The notes under the pieces are model-generated. The model searched no databases and was not told where the DNA came from. It worked only from the letters and a program-made list of their open reading frames with translations. The position numbers and the translations under genes are program-made. Positions 1-6,768 of a stretch of 9,426 nt of DNA are shown here, piece after piece. The stretch's first letter is position 1. Every line of letters starts with the position of its first letter. The stretch covers positions 1 through 9,426 of the forward strand of contig JBBEBO010000213.1 of assembly GCA_040882265.1 (NCBI GenBank), given 5' to 3'. The stretch comes from Brumimicrobium sp040882265 (lineage in GTDB: Bacteria; Bacteroidota; Bacteroidia; Flavobacteriales_D; Crocinitomicaceae).

Positions 1-24
1 TTTAATCCTTCTATATTTGACAAA

Positions 25-129
25 TTAAACTTGCGCATGAATAAAGCGGGTTAATAGCTGTTGTTGCAAAAATGCAGTAGATGATATAAAGGTAGTGCAT
101 AGAATAAATAAAGTAATTTTCTTGTTCAT
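25..129 (-). pseudogene. Signal-peptide ORF of 34 codons, probable remnant of a secreted-protein gene
   Basis: Reading leftwards from an ATG at 129-127, the ORF has a classic Sec signal-peptide start: Met-Asn-Lys-Lys, then a hydrophobic stretch (ITLFILCTTFISSTAF). About ten more residues follow before TAA at 27-25. The leader upstream of the ATG is A-rich, as expected for Bacteroidota. The last third of the ORF lies inside a short repeat that recurs at 7488-7506. This suggests that a secreted-protein gene was cut off by the repeat and only its leader survives. The two other forward frames hit stops quickly, so a simple one-base frameshift does not restore a long protein within the visible sequence. 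It could instead be a genuine tiny secreted peptide or a chance ORF. Confidence that the signal-peptide shape is real is moderate; confidence that it is expressed is low. Confidence 0.4.
37..54 (-). repeat. Short dispersed repeat, copy A (TTAACCCGC-type)
   Basis: On the minus strand this reads TTAACCCGCTTTATTCAT, followed by GCG. It matches the plus-strand sequence at 7488-7506 with a single mismatch. The two copies are in opposite orientation about 7.4 kb apart. The consensus CGCAT-TATTC-ATGCG would be a small hairpin. This copy keeps the right arm (ATGCG) but has CGCTT on the left. Confidence 0.5.
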
Positions 130-208
130 AATTTTGTGAAATTTTAATTTTATTAAGTCAGTTAAATTGTTTGATGTGAATAAAACAGAGATTTTTTCTT
201 TTTAATGT

Positions 209-240
209 TTACTTATATCATTGAAATGATGAATAAGTAA
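209..240. repeat. Imperfect inverted repeat, two nested 8-bp and 6-bp arms
   Basis: TTACTTAT (209-216) and ATCATT (217-222) pair with AATGAT (225-230) and ATAAGTAA (233-240). The stem is 14 bp, with a GA loop at 223-224 and a GA bulge at 231-232. Either strand can form it. The 2-base loop is too tight for an RNA hairpin, so the inner pairs would open. It could be an operator in the divergent promoter region or a leader structure. There is no T-tract immediately after it, so a classical terminator is unlikely. Confidence 0.4.
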
Positions 241-280
241 TTTACACATTTTTGATACTCATTATTTGAATTGTTAAAGT

Positions 281-313
281 CAAATATAATCCGTTAATTA
301 AGATTTTTAGCAA
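281..313 (-). promoter_or_regulatory. Candidate minus-strand promoter, Bacteroidota -33/-7 type
   Basis: The minus strand has TTG (313-311), a 22-base spacer, then TATATTTG (288-281), an exact match to the Bacteroidota -7 consensus TAnnTTTG. Transcription would start near 275 and give a leader of about 145 bases before the signal-peptide ORF at 129. That long leader would include the inverted repeat at 209-240. This is motif evidence only. Confidence 0.35.
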
Positions 314-384
314 GGGAAAACCCTAACATTTAAGATAATAGTGTTTATTGGAGAAATATTCAAATAAAATGAATGAAATGCACA

Positions 385-392
385 TATATTTG
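385..392 (+). promoter_or_regulatory. Candidate -7 box for the sugar-phosphate mutase gene
   Basis: TATATTTG matches the Bacteroidota -7 consensus exactly and lies 84 bases before the GTG start. No clear TTG/TTTG -33 element sits 17-23 bases upstream, so the promoter is half-supported. Predicted initiation falls at about 398, in the middle of the palindrome at 391-404. Confidence 0.4.
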
Positions 393-404
393 TGATTTAT
401 CACA
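391..404. promoter_or_regulatory. Candidate Crp/Fnr-like operator palindrome
   Basis: TGTGAT-TT-ATCACA is an inverted repeat with perfect 6-base arms and a 2-base centre. The half-site TGTGA resembles those used by Crp/Fnr-family regulators, though the classical E. coli Crp site has a wider spacing between its TGTGA and TCACA blocks. The palindrome overlaps the end of the -7 box and the predicted start point, a position that suits a repressor. A 6-base palindrome can arise by chance in a window of this size, so location and half-site identity are the real support. Confidence 0.3.
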
Positions 405-476
405 GCCTATACCAACAATTACCACAACAATCATTAAATTAGCGGACTTTTTAGAAATATATAAAAACGAAATAAA

Positions 477-1886
477 GTGATAGACAATATTAAATTCGGA
501 ACAGACGGTTGGAGAGCAGTAATTGGAGACACATATACCTTTAAAAATGTTGCTAGAGTTGCTGAAGGAGTAGCAATTTGGATGAAACAACAAGATTTTA
601 AGGAACCAAGTATTATTATTGGACACGATTGCCGTTTTAGTGGTGATTTATTTATGGATGTTGCAATTAAAACCTTACTCAAACATGGAATAAAAGTGCT
701 TTATGCTGAAGGATTTGTATCAACTCCGATGGTTTCATTAGGTGCAGCTAAATACAATACAGATATTGGTGTAGTGTTGACAGCATCACACAACCCACCT
801 TCTTATGGAGGGTTTAAATTAAAATCTAGTTATGGAGGACCTTTATCGCCAGAAAAAGTTCAAGAGGTTCAGGATTTGATTCCCAATGAAACGAATTATT
901 CTCATGACATAATCGATTTAGATGCTGCAAAGGCATCTGGAATCCTTGTTCAGGTTGATTTAGAAAAAGATTATATCGATCAAGTTAAATCAAACTTTGA
1001 CATTGATGCAATTAAAAATTCTGGGATGAGATTGGCATTCGATGCAATGTATGGGTCTGGTCAAAACGTTTTAAAACCACTTTTTCCAGATATGACTTTC
1101 CTTCATTGTGATTATAATCCATCGTTTAAAGGACAAGCTCCAGAACCGATAGATAAAAATTTACAAGAGCTGTCAAATTTAATTAAAACTGAAAAAAACA
1201 TTGATTCTGCATTAGCGACTGACGGTGATGCGGATAGAATAGGGCTGTACAACAGTAGCGGAGAATTTGTAGACTCTCACCATATAATTTTATTATTGAT
1301 TCACTACTTGGTGAAATATAAAGAAATGAAAGGTAAAGTGGTGACAGCGTTTAGTTGTTCGCCAAAAATTGCTAAAATGTGTGAGCATTACGGTTTAGAG
1401 CATCAAACGGTTAAAATTGGATTTAAATATGTAGCTGGAATCATGATTGAAGAAGATGTTCTATTAGGTGGTGAAGAATCAGGTGGAATAGCTACGAAAG
1501 GACACATCCCTGAACGAGATGGTATTTGGATGGGAATGATTATCTGGGAGTTTATGGCTAAATCTGGTAAATCACTAGAAGACTTGATTGCTGAGGTGTA
1601 CGAAATTGTAGGTGAATTTAAATTTGAGAGAAGTGATTTGCATATCAATGAAGATTTAAAACAAAAAATCATTGAAAACTGTAAGAATAATGTTTACAAA
1701 TCTTTTGGAGACTATCAAGTTGAACGTGTTGAAACAATTGATGGTTTTAAGTTTTTCTTTTCAAATGATCGTTGGGTAATGATTCGTCCTTCAGGAACAG
1801 AACCTGTACTTAGAGTATATGCAGAAGCAAAAGATTTGAATGAAGTACGTGCTATTCTAACAGCAACTGAAAAAGAAATTGTTTAA
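477..1886 (+). CDS. Phosphoglucomutase/phosphomannomutase family protein
   Basis: This cytoplasmic alpha-D-phosphohexomutase interconverts hexose 1- and 6-phosphates through a phosphoserine, feeding nucleotide-sugar and glycogen/cell-surface polysaccharide synthesis. All four family domains are present in 469 residues, a normal length. KFGTDGWRA is at residues 6-14. The phosphoserine loop TASHNP (102-107) has the catalytic Ser104. The Mg2+ loop DGDADR (249-254) supplies Asp249, 251 and 253. The sugar-binding loop GGEESGG is at 331-337, and the phosphate-binding loop RPSGTEP at 437-443. The sugar loop argues against GlmM, which usually has GEQSGH, but does not separate glucose from mannose specificity, so no symbol is given. 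The start is GTG: an in-frame stop at 462-464 excludes upstream starts, and the next Met (residue 36) would remove the FGTDGWR motif. It stands alone, with a 173-bp gap before the next gene and no convincing terminator. Confidence 0.93.
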   Translation: MIDNIKFGTDGWRAVIGDTYTFKNVARVAEGVAIWMKQQDFKEPSIIIGHDCRFSGDLFMDVAIKTLLKHGIKVLYAEGFVSTPMVSLGAAKYNTDIGVVLTASHNPPSYGGFKLKSSYGGPLSPEKVQEVQDLIPNETNYSHDIIDLDAAKASGILVQVDLEKDYIDQVKSNFDIDAIKNSGMRLAFDAMYGSGQNVLKPLFPDMTFLHCDYNPSFKGQAPEPIDKNLQELSNLIKTEKNIDSALATDGDADRIGLYNSSGEFVDSHHIILLLIHYLVKYKEMKGKVVTAFSCSPKIAKMCEHYGLEHQTVKIGFKYVAGIMIEEDVLLGGEESGGIATKGHIPERDGIWMGMIIWEFMAKSGKSLEDLIAEVYEIVGEFKFERSDLHINEDLKQKIIENCKNNVYKSFGDYQVERVETIDGFKFFFSNDRWVMIRPSGTEPVLRVYAEAKDLNEVRAILTATEKEIV

Positions 1887-2047
1887 AACAAAGTAGCTTT
1901 TTGTAAGTTATTGTTAGTTAATTGTTGATAACCAATTTGAAAAGTGTGAAAAACATCAATCCATTTTCATAATTTTATTAAAGTCATTTTGATTTTGGAT
2001 TAAACAGAATGAAAAGTGATATATAGGAGAATGACGGTATAAATTCG

Positions 2048-2055
2048 TAAATTTG
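2048..2055 (+). promoter_or_regulatory. Candidate -7 box immediately upstream of the TPR-gene start
   Basis: TAAATTTG matches TAnnTTTG exactly and ends four bases before the ATG at 2060. Normal spacing would place the transcription start at or within a few bases of the start codon, giving a leaderless or near-leaderless mRNA for the TPR-comA-WD40 operon. No TTG was found 17-23 bases upstream. It could be coincidental in AT-rich DNA. Confidence 0.4.
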
Positions 2056-2059
2056 CACT

Positions 2060-3487
2060 ATGTTTGAAGATGAGGAAGATGATTGGTTTGGAGCTGACTT
2101 TAATGAACAGTTAGAGACGTTCAACCAAATGTACGAGAATAAAGAATATGAATACCTAGATGCAGATCAGGTAGAAATTATTTTAGATCATTTACTAATT
2201 GCAAATCAATTTAAAAAAGCCAAGTGGGCAGCTGAACAAGCTTTAAAACACTTTCCTTTTAATAACACCCTTTTGCTACGCAAGGCGCAAGCGATGTCAC
2301 TAGCAGGTGAGTTACATGGTGCAATACGTATTTTGTCAAAATTGGAGAAAATGGATGCTCCAAATTTAGACCTAATGTTGACCACTGCGGCTTGTTATAG
2401 CCAATTGCGTGATTCTGATTCAGCAATAAAATATTTTAAGCGCGCAATCGAGTTTTCAGAAGGTGATGAGCAAACTGAAATCTATCTCGATTTGGCAATG
2501 GAGTATGAAAATCAGAAAAAGTATAGAGAAGCAATAAACATTCTGGAACAAGCCCTAAAAGAAGATAAACGAAACGAAGCTATAATTTATGAACTTGCTT
2601 ATTGTTATGAGCAACTCGAAGATTATGAAAATGCAGTAAAAAGTTTCTTGTTCTATATTGATGAAGACCCTTATTCTTATACTACTTGGTACAACCTAGG
2701 GAATGCTTACACTAAGATGGGAGATACAGAGAAAGCGCTTTGGGCTTATGATTACTGTACTGTAATTAATGACGAATTTGCTCCAGCTTTCTTTAATATG
2801 GCAAATACGCACATGGATAATGATAACTTTAAAGAAGCTTTGAGTTATTATAGAAGATGTCTTGATATTGATGGTGATGATGGAATGGTTTTTTGTTCTT
2901 TAGGAGAATGTTATGAGGAAATGGGTGAATATGAAGCTGCTTATAACTCTTACACCAAAAGCGCTGACCTTCTACCGCATTTAGGTGACGCATGGCTAGG
3001 AAAGGGCATCATTAGTGATTTAACTGGAAACTTTTCAAGAGCGATTACTGAATTAAATATTGCATTGCAATTAGAACCTGAAAATCCAAATTATTTACGT
3101 GCCTTGGCCAGTGCTTATGAAAATGACGGCAATATTGATATAGCCCTTGAAACATACCAAAAAGCACACGAAAATAAAGTTTCGGATAATGATATTGTAA
3201 TCGATTGGTTCACATGCTTGTCATATATAGATACAAACTTAGTTTTAGATACGTTTCAAGATTTAGCATCTCTTCAAGATAATAATGGAGCTAAATTAGC
3301 CATGGTTTATTGTTCTTGGAATTCAGGAAATCAGTCAGATGCTATTTTTTATTTCGAAGAAGTCGTTCAAAATGATGTTAGTCTCGCGAAAAGTTTATTT
3401 TTGCATTTTCCAGAATTAAAATCAATCGAATATTTTATAAATCGATTGGAAGAATTAGACGAAACAGATGAGCATGAAAAACTTTAG
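2060..3487 (+). CDS. Tetratricopeptide-repeat protein of the phosphosulfolactate synthase operon
   Basis: The 475 residues form an almost continuous array of about ten to eleven TPR units from roughly residue 36 to 442. The clearest are at 139-171 (YLDLAMEYENQKKYREAINI), 173-205, 207-239 (WYNLGNAYTKMGDTEKALWA), 241-273, 275-307 and 309-341, with canonical small-residue and aromatic positions. The N-terminus is strongly acidic (FEDEEDDW, 2-9), and so is the C-terminus. There is no signal peptide or membrane segment, so it is probably a cytoplasmic scaffold. TPR arrays bind partner proteins; the partner is unknown. The final codons overlap the start of the phosphosulfolactate synthase gene, implying translational coupling, and the WD40 gene follows closely. 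The ATG at 2060 is chosen because the acidic stretch before Met24 looks coding, but a -7 box ends only four bases upstream, so Met24 remains a possible alternative start. Confidence 0.85.
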   Translation: MFEDEEDDWFGADFNEQLETFNQMYENKEYEYLDADQVEIILDHLLIANQFKKAKWAAEQALKHFPFNNTLLLRKAQAMSLAGELHGAIRILSKLEKMDAPNLDLMLTTAACYSQLRDSDSAIKYFKRAIEFSEGDEQTEIYLDLAMEYENQKKYREAINILEQALKEDKRNEAIIYELAYCYEQLEDYENAVKSFLFYIDEDPYSYTTWYNLGNAYTKMGDTEKALWAYDYCTVINDEFAPAFFNMANTHMDNDNFKEALSYYRRCLDIDGDDGMVFCSLGECYEEMGEYEAAYNSYTKSADLLPHLGDAWLGKGIISDLTGNFSRAITELNIALQLEPENPNYLRALASAYENDGNIDIALETYQKAHENKVSDNDIVIDWFTCLSYIDTNLVLDTFQDLASLQDNNGAKLAMVYCSWNSGNQSDAIFYFEEVVQNDVSLAKSLFLHFPELKSIEYFINRLEELDETDEHEKL

Positions 3488-4292
3488 TTTACCTTATATA
3501 CCCAATCGTACTGAAAAGCCTAGAAATAATGGTTTAACGATGATGATGGATAAAGGGCTTAGCTTGCGAGAAGTGGAAAACTTCATTGAAGCGAGTGGTC
3601 ACTTGACAGATATCGTGAAGTTTGGGTTTGGAACAGCTTTTGTCTCAAATCACCTTGAAGAAAAAATAGCACTTTATAAAAAACACAATATTCGTCCTTA
3701 CTTTGGTGGAACTTTGTTTGAAGCCTTCTATGCTAGAGGAATGTTTGAAGATTATCTCAAATTAGTAGATAAATACAAACTTGATTTAGCTGAAATCTCT
3801 GACGGATCCATAATTATTCCTCACGATGAAAAGTGTGAGCTTATTCATCAAATGGCAAAAGATAGAACCGTACTTTCTGAAGTCGGTTCCAAAGATTCAG
3901 GAATCTTAATTTCTCCTAATAAATGGATCAAAATGATGAGCACTGAGCTTGAAGCTGGTTCATGGAAAGTAATTGCTGAAGGTCGTGAAAGTGGGAACGT
4001 AGGAGTGTTTAGACCAAACGGAACAGCGCACACTTTCCTTATCAATAAAATAATCGCAAAAGTTAAACCAGAAGATATTTTATGGGAAGCTCCTATTAAA
4101 AATCAACAAGTTTGGTTTATTAAACTATTTGGATCAAATGTTAACCTAGGAAACATTGCGCATAATGAAGTGATTCCTCTGGAGTGTTTGAGAGTAGGTC
4201 TACGCGGTGATACTTTCTTTGAAAACCTTCCAGAAGATTACGCTGAAAGATTAAAACAAGTTAACTCCGACGAGGAGGACGAAGAAGAATAA
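3468..4292 (+). CDS. comA: Phosphosulfolactate synthase (ComA family)
   Basis: ComA-family enzymes are Mg2+-dependent TIM-barrel proteins that add sulfite to phosphoenolpyruvate to give (R)-2-phospho-3-sulfolactate. This is the first step of coenzyme M synthesis in methanogens and of sulfolactate formation in Bacillus (YitD). Family-like blocks run through the 274 residues: TMMMDKG (24-30), DIVKFGFGTA (48-57), PYFGGTLFE (77-85), EISDGSI (109-115), SEVGSKD (137-143), GSWKVIAEGRESGNVGVF (164-181) and LRGDTF (245-250). The length is slightly above the usual 250 because of an acidic tail (SDEEDEEE, 267-274). The frame starts at ATG 3468, but Met3 at 3474 (Met-Lys-Asn-Phe) is equally plausible. 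The overlap with the TPR gene is 20 or 14 bases, so the two are probably translationally coupled. Bacteroidota are not expected to make coenzyme M, so the product may feed sulfolactate or a sulfonolipid precursor; that is inference. Confidence 0.85.
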   Translation: MSMKNFSLPYIPNRTEKPRNNGLTMMMDKGLSLREVENFIEASGHLTDIVKFGFGTAFVSNHLEEKIALYKKHNIRPYFGGTLFEAFYARGMFEDYLKLVDKYKLDLAEISDGSIIIPHDEKCELIHQMAKDRTVLSEVGSKDSGILISPNKWIKMMSTELEAGSWKVIAEGRESGNVGVFRPNGTAHTFLINKIIAKVKPEDILWEAPIKNQQVWFIKLFGSNVNLGNIAHNEVIPLECLRVGLRGDTFFENLPEDYAERLKQVNSDEEDEEE

Positions 4293-4301
4293 TTCAACGT
4301 T

Positions 4302-5189
4302 ATGATTTTAGAGAAAGTAAAGTCTATTACCGGTCACAACGGCGCAATTTATGACGTTATTTCTCAGGATGATATTTTCGCTTACACAACAAGTGCTGAT
4401 AAACATGTTGCTCGTTGGAATTTAAAACTTGGCGTTCAAGATAAATTTGCTGTTAGACTCCAAGAATCTGGTTTTAGAATTGCTCTGAACACAAAAAGCA
4501 ATTTACTCGCCATTGGAAATGCAAAAGGTGGAATTCATGTTGTTGACCTCAATACAAACACCGAAAAGCGATTACTTACGCAACACCAAAAAGCTATTTT
4601 TGCTTTAACTTACGACGAAATTTCAAATGTATTTTATTCTGCAGATGCAGATGGATATTTTTGTGTTTGGGACGGAGAAACATTTGATTTAAAATTGACA
4701 CTACCATTCAATTGTGGGAAAATTAGACAGATATCTATCAATGAAACTGGAAGTCATATAGCAATTTGTGGTCAAGATGGGGTTGTTCGTGTTTTAGAGA
4801 CGGGTTTTTACAATGAAGTCCACTCACTCATTGCACATAAGTTAGGGGCAAACTGTGCTGTTTTTAAAGAAAATATTCTATATACTGGGGGTAAGGATGC
4901 TTACATTACTGCCTGGAAATGGAGGGATGAAATAAAAATCAATTCAATTCCAGCTCATAACTACGCTGTTTACGATTTAATTTTACTCAATGAAAATCAG
5001 AATCTGGTTTCTGTAAGTTTTGATAAGTCAATTAAGCTCTGGGAGTCAGATTCGCTTCAAATTGGTCAACGTGTAGAATTTAAAGACGGTGGACATCGTC
5101 ATGTTGTAAACCGACTTGCTAAAATTTCAGATTTATCTTTTCTTTCTGTGAGTGATGATAAACAAATCATTGAATGGAGGTTGAAATAA
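4302..5189 (+). CDS. WD40-repeat beta-propeller protein
   Basis: The 295 residues fit one seven-bladed beta-propeller with little else. Blades run at about 11-40 (GHNGAIYDV to ARWN), 52-83, 94-125 (QHQKAIFAL to CVWD), 138-170, 178-207 (AHKLGANC to AWKW), 218-248 (AHNYAVYDL to KLWE) and 264-294 (GHRHVVNRL to IEWR). Several keep the GH/AH start and the W-[DNKE] end; blades 2 and 4 are degenerate. No signal peptide or membrane segment is seen, so it is likely cytoplasmic. Propellers of this kind act as protein-docking platforms, and no catalytic motif is visible. It begins nine bases after the phosphosulfolactate synthase stop and clearly belongs to that operon. Its stop is 20 bp from the stop of the converging NADH dehydrogenase gene, with no room for a separate terminator, so the two transcripts probably overlap at their 3' ends. 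Confidence 0.85.
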   Translation: MILEKVKSITGHNGAIYDVISQDDIFAYTTSADKHVARWNLKLGVQDKFAVRLQESGFRIALNTKSNLLAIGNAKGGIHVVDLNTNTEKRLLTQHQKAIFALTYDEISNVFYSADADGYFCVWDGETFDLKLTLPFNCGKIRQISINETGSHIAICGQDGVVRVLETGFYNEVHSLIAHKLGANCAVFKENILYTGGKDAYITAWKWRDEIKINSIPAHNYAVYDLILLNENQNLVSVSFDKSIKLWESDSLQIGQRVEFKDGGHRHVVNRLAKISDLSFLSVSDDKQIIEWRLK

Positions 5190-5209
5190 TAACGCCAAAA
5201 TAAATTCAC

Positions 5210-6550
5210 TTACTTATTCACTTCTTTTTTTAATTGTTCACGTTGCCATTTCTTTTTACGTTGTCGTTTTTGTTCTTGTAGATCAAATTTTGTAATAATA
5301 AGTCGCATTCCACGGTCCGAACTGAAATAGTTTTTGGTCCAGTTAAAGAATGTAATAGCCCTGTTTCTGAAGCCTACTAAAGACATCAGGTGTACTGCCA
5401 TCCAGATAAACCAAGCGAACGAACCGCCCAGTTTAAGTTTATTCATTTCAACAACTGCTTTATTTTTACCAACGGTAGCCATCGCTCCTTTGTCTTTGTA
5501 CTTAAAGGGTTTCATTGGTTTTCCTTTAAGTTGATTGGACAGGTTTTTAGCCAAATTTCGACCTTGTTGTATTGCAGCAGGCGCAACCATTGGATGACCA
5601 CGAGGGAATTCTTCGCTTTCCATACAAGCAACATCGCCAATTGCATAAATATTTTCATGCCCTTTTACTTTGTTATATTCATCTACTGCAATTCTTCCTC
5701 CATTATTGACAACTTTTTCTCCTAATCCTTCGACTGGATTTCCTATAACTCCAGCCGTCCAGATGAGTGTACGAGCAATGATATCCTTACCTGTGTTGGT
5801 TTGAACATAATCACCAAAAAAATCGAGAACTCGAGTGTTTAAAACGACAGTAACACCTAGCTTTTCAAGGTATTTCTTTGCTCTGGAGCTACTTTTTTCG
5901 CTCAACATAGGTAAGACACGATCTCCAGATTGAACGATGTAAACATTCATTTGATCAAAATCTAATTCTGGATAATCTTTTGGTAATACGTGTTGTTTAA
6001 GTTCACCCAAAGCACCAGCTAACTCAACACCAGTTGGGCCTGCTCCAGCAATAACAATATTCATCATACCTTGACGCTTTCGCTCGTTTGAATTACGGAG
6101 TGTTTTTTCGAAATTTTGTAAAACCATGCTTCTTAAATCTAATGCTTCCAATACGTTTTTCATTGGCATAGCACTAATAATTAATCCTTCGTTTCCAAAA
6201 AAGTTTGTTTTAGCCCCAGAGGCTATTACTAACTGATCATAGTATAATTCATCATTCCCCAAGTAAATCTTTTTTTCTTCCGGTTCAATTGATGTGACTT
6301 CGCCCTGACGAAAAAAGATGTTCTTAGCTTTTTTAAAAATCTTTCTAATGGGATAAGCTATAGATTCTGCTTCGAGTACAGATGTAGCAACTTGATAGAG
6401 TAGTGGCTGAAAAATATGATAATTATTTTTATCTACAATAACAACTTGTATGTCTTTTTTCGCAAGAGCTTTGGCGATTTGAATTCCTCCAAAACCACCT
6501 CCAATAATTACAACTCTCTCTTTTTGTTTTTTAGGGATATCAATTACCAT
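5210..6550 (-). CDS. ndh: Type II NADH:quinone oxidoreductase (NDH-2)
   Basis: This is a single-subunit, non-proton-pumping respiratory dehydrogenase that passes electrons from NADH via FAD to quinone at the inner face of the membrane. The FAD-binding Rossmann motif VVIIGGGFGG is at residues 13-22. The quinone/isoalloxazine-side motif HIFQPLLYQVAT is at 45-56. The NADH-binding motif IVIAGAGPTGVELAGAL (165-181) includes Glu176. The second FAD motif YAIGD is at 302-306, and the quinone-site motif APAAIQQG at 323-330. The C-terminal region (about 377-409) is rich in Trp and Phe and probably docks on the membrane. A strongly basic, charged tail follows (KRQRKKKWQREQLKKE, 428-443). The length of 446 is normal for the Bacteroidota form. 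It is a lone minus-strand gene. No exact TAnnTTTG lies upstream; the best candidate is a 7-of-8 match (TATATTAG, 6577-6570). A related FAD-dependent disulfide oxidoreductase is less likely, because no redox-active CxxxxC motif is present. Confidence 0.9.
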   Translation of the reverse strand: MVIDIPKKQKERVVIIGGGFGGIQIAKALAKKDIQVVIVDKNNYHIFQPLLYQVATSVLEAESIAYPIRKIFKKAKNIFFRQGEVTSIEPEEKKIYLGNDELYYDQLVIASGAKTNFFGNEGLIISAMPMKNVLEALDLRSMVLQNFEKTLRNSNERKRQGMMNIVIAGAGPTGVELAGALGELKQHVLPKDYPELDFDQMNVYIVQSGDRVLPMLSEKSSSRAKKYLEKLGVTVVLNTRVLDFFGDYVQTNTGKDIIARTLIWTAGVIGNPVEGLGEKVVNNGGRIAVDEYNKVKGHENIYAIGDVACMESEEFPRGHPMVAPAAIQQGRNLAKNLSNQLKGKPMKPFKYKDKGAMATVGKNKAVVEMNKLKLGGSFAWFIWMAVHLMSLVGFRNRAITFFNWTKNYFSSDRGMRLIITKFDLQEQKRQRKKKWQREQLKKEVNK

Positions 6551-6592
6551 AACGTAATATTTTATACGACTAATATAGTGATTTAAGGGGAG

Positions 6593-6618
6593 TTCTAAAC
6601 TTAGAGTTTAGAATTTTT
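6593..6618 (+). terminator. Terminator-like hairpin with T-tract between divergent genes
   Basis: TTCTAAACT (6593-6601) and AGTTTAGAA (6605-6613) form a perfect 9-bp stem with the 3-base loop TAG, followed directly by five T residues (6614-6618). Only the plus strand has the T-tract. The shape is that of a Rho-independent terminator with an AT-rich stem. It sits upstream of both flanking divergent genes, so it does not end either of them. It may stop antisense or read-through transcription, or be a remnant. Confidence 0.45.
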
Positions 6619-6629
6619 GGGTATAGAGT

Positions 6630-6637
6630 AAATAAAC
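6630..6637. repeat. Left target-site duplication of the MITE
   Basis: AAATAAAC lies directly outside the left end of the 131-bp element and is repeated exactly at 6769-6776, directly outside its right end. An 8-bp direct repeat abutting inverted termini on both sides is the signature of transposition. Confidence 0.65.
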
Positions 6638-6768
6638 GGTTCTACCACGAATTTAATGGAATCTTACAATTCAACTATAGTCTACACATGTATCTAGAAA
6701 TTGGTAATGTGTTTTTCAGGCATTAAGATATAGATATATTACTTACCCATTAAAATTATAGTGGAACC
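6638..6768. mobile_element. Probable 131-bp miniature inverted-repeat transposable element (MITE)
   Basis: The left end begins GGTTCTACCACGAATTTAAT. The right end, read on the minus strand, begins GGTTCCACTATAATTTTAAT. Over the first 22 positions 17 agree (6638-6659 against 6768-6747). Both ends are flanked by the identical octamer AAATAAAC (6630-6637 and 6769-6776), as expected of an 8-bp target-site duplication. No ORF is present inside, so mobility would have depended on a transposase elsewhere in the genome. Insertion sequence families known for 8-bp duplications include ISL3 and IS1595. The GGTTC tip is closer to the GG-starting ends of ISL3, but the parent cannot be named from this window. 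The mismatched termini suggest an old insertion. It lies between ndh and the transglutaminase-like gene, leaving the probable promoter of the latter (6814-6821) intact. Confidence 0.6.

Larger units (their letters stand above)
130..476. other. Non-coding divergent regulatory region upstream of the sugar-phosphate mutase
   Basis: No convincing gene lies in these 347 bases. Stops are dense in all frames, and the minus-strand ORFs that reach in from the right are shadows of the mutase gene. The region contains an imperfect long inverted repeat (209-240), a minus-strand TATATTTG box (281-288) with a TTG at 311-313, a plus-strand TATATTTG box (385-392) and a palindrome overlapping that box (391-404). 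The bases just before the mutase start are A-rich. It looks like a divergent promoter region serving the mutase and the signal-peptide ORF at 25-129. Confidence 0.6.

Noticed and set aside
360..682. Two minus-strand ORFs of 82-88 codons at the 5' end of the mutase gene
   Set aside because: They lie antisense to the clearly coding mutase frame, have low-complexity composition and show no recognisable motifs.
1403..1672. Minus-strand 89-codon ORF within the mutase
   Set aside because: It is antisense to the sugar-binding loop region of the mutase; the coding evidence is entirely on the plus strand.
1887..1915. Possible terminator after the mutase (ACAAAG ... CTTTTTGT)
   Set aside because: The arms pair over only 4-5 bases with mismatched T residues, so it is too weak to call.
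1938..2018. Direct 9-mer repeat TGAAAAGTG (1938-1946 and 2010-2018) upstream of the TPR gene
   Set aside because: It is a short AT-rich word in AT-rich intergenic DNA. There is no symmetry or promoter relation to support an operator.
5190..5209. Terminator between the converging WD40 and ndh genes
   Set aside because: Only 20 bases separate the stops, and no stem with a T-tract fits in them.
5334..5725. Plus-strand ORFs of 66 and 111 codons inside ndh
   Set aside because: They are antisense shadows of the conserved NADH dehydrogenase frame and show no domain signal.
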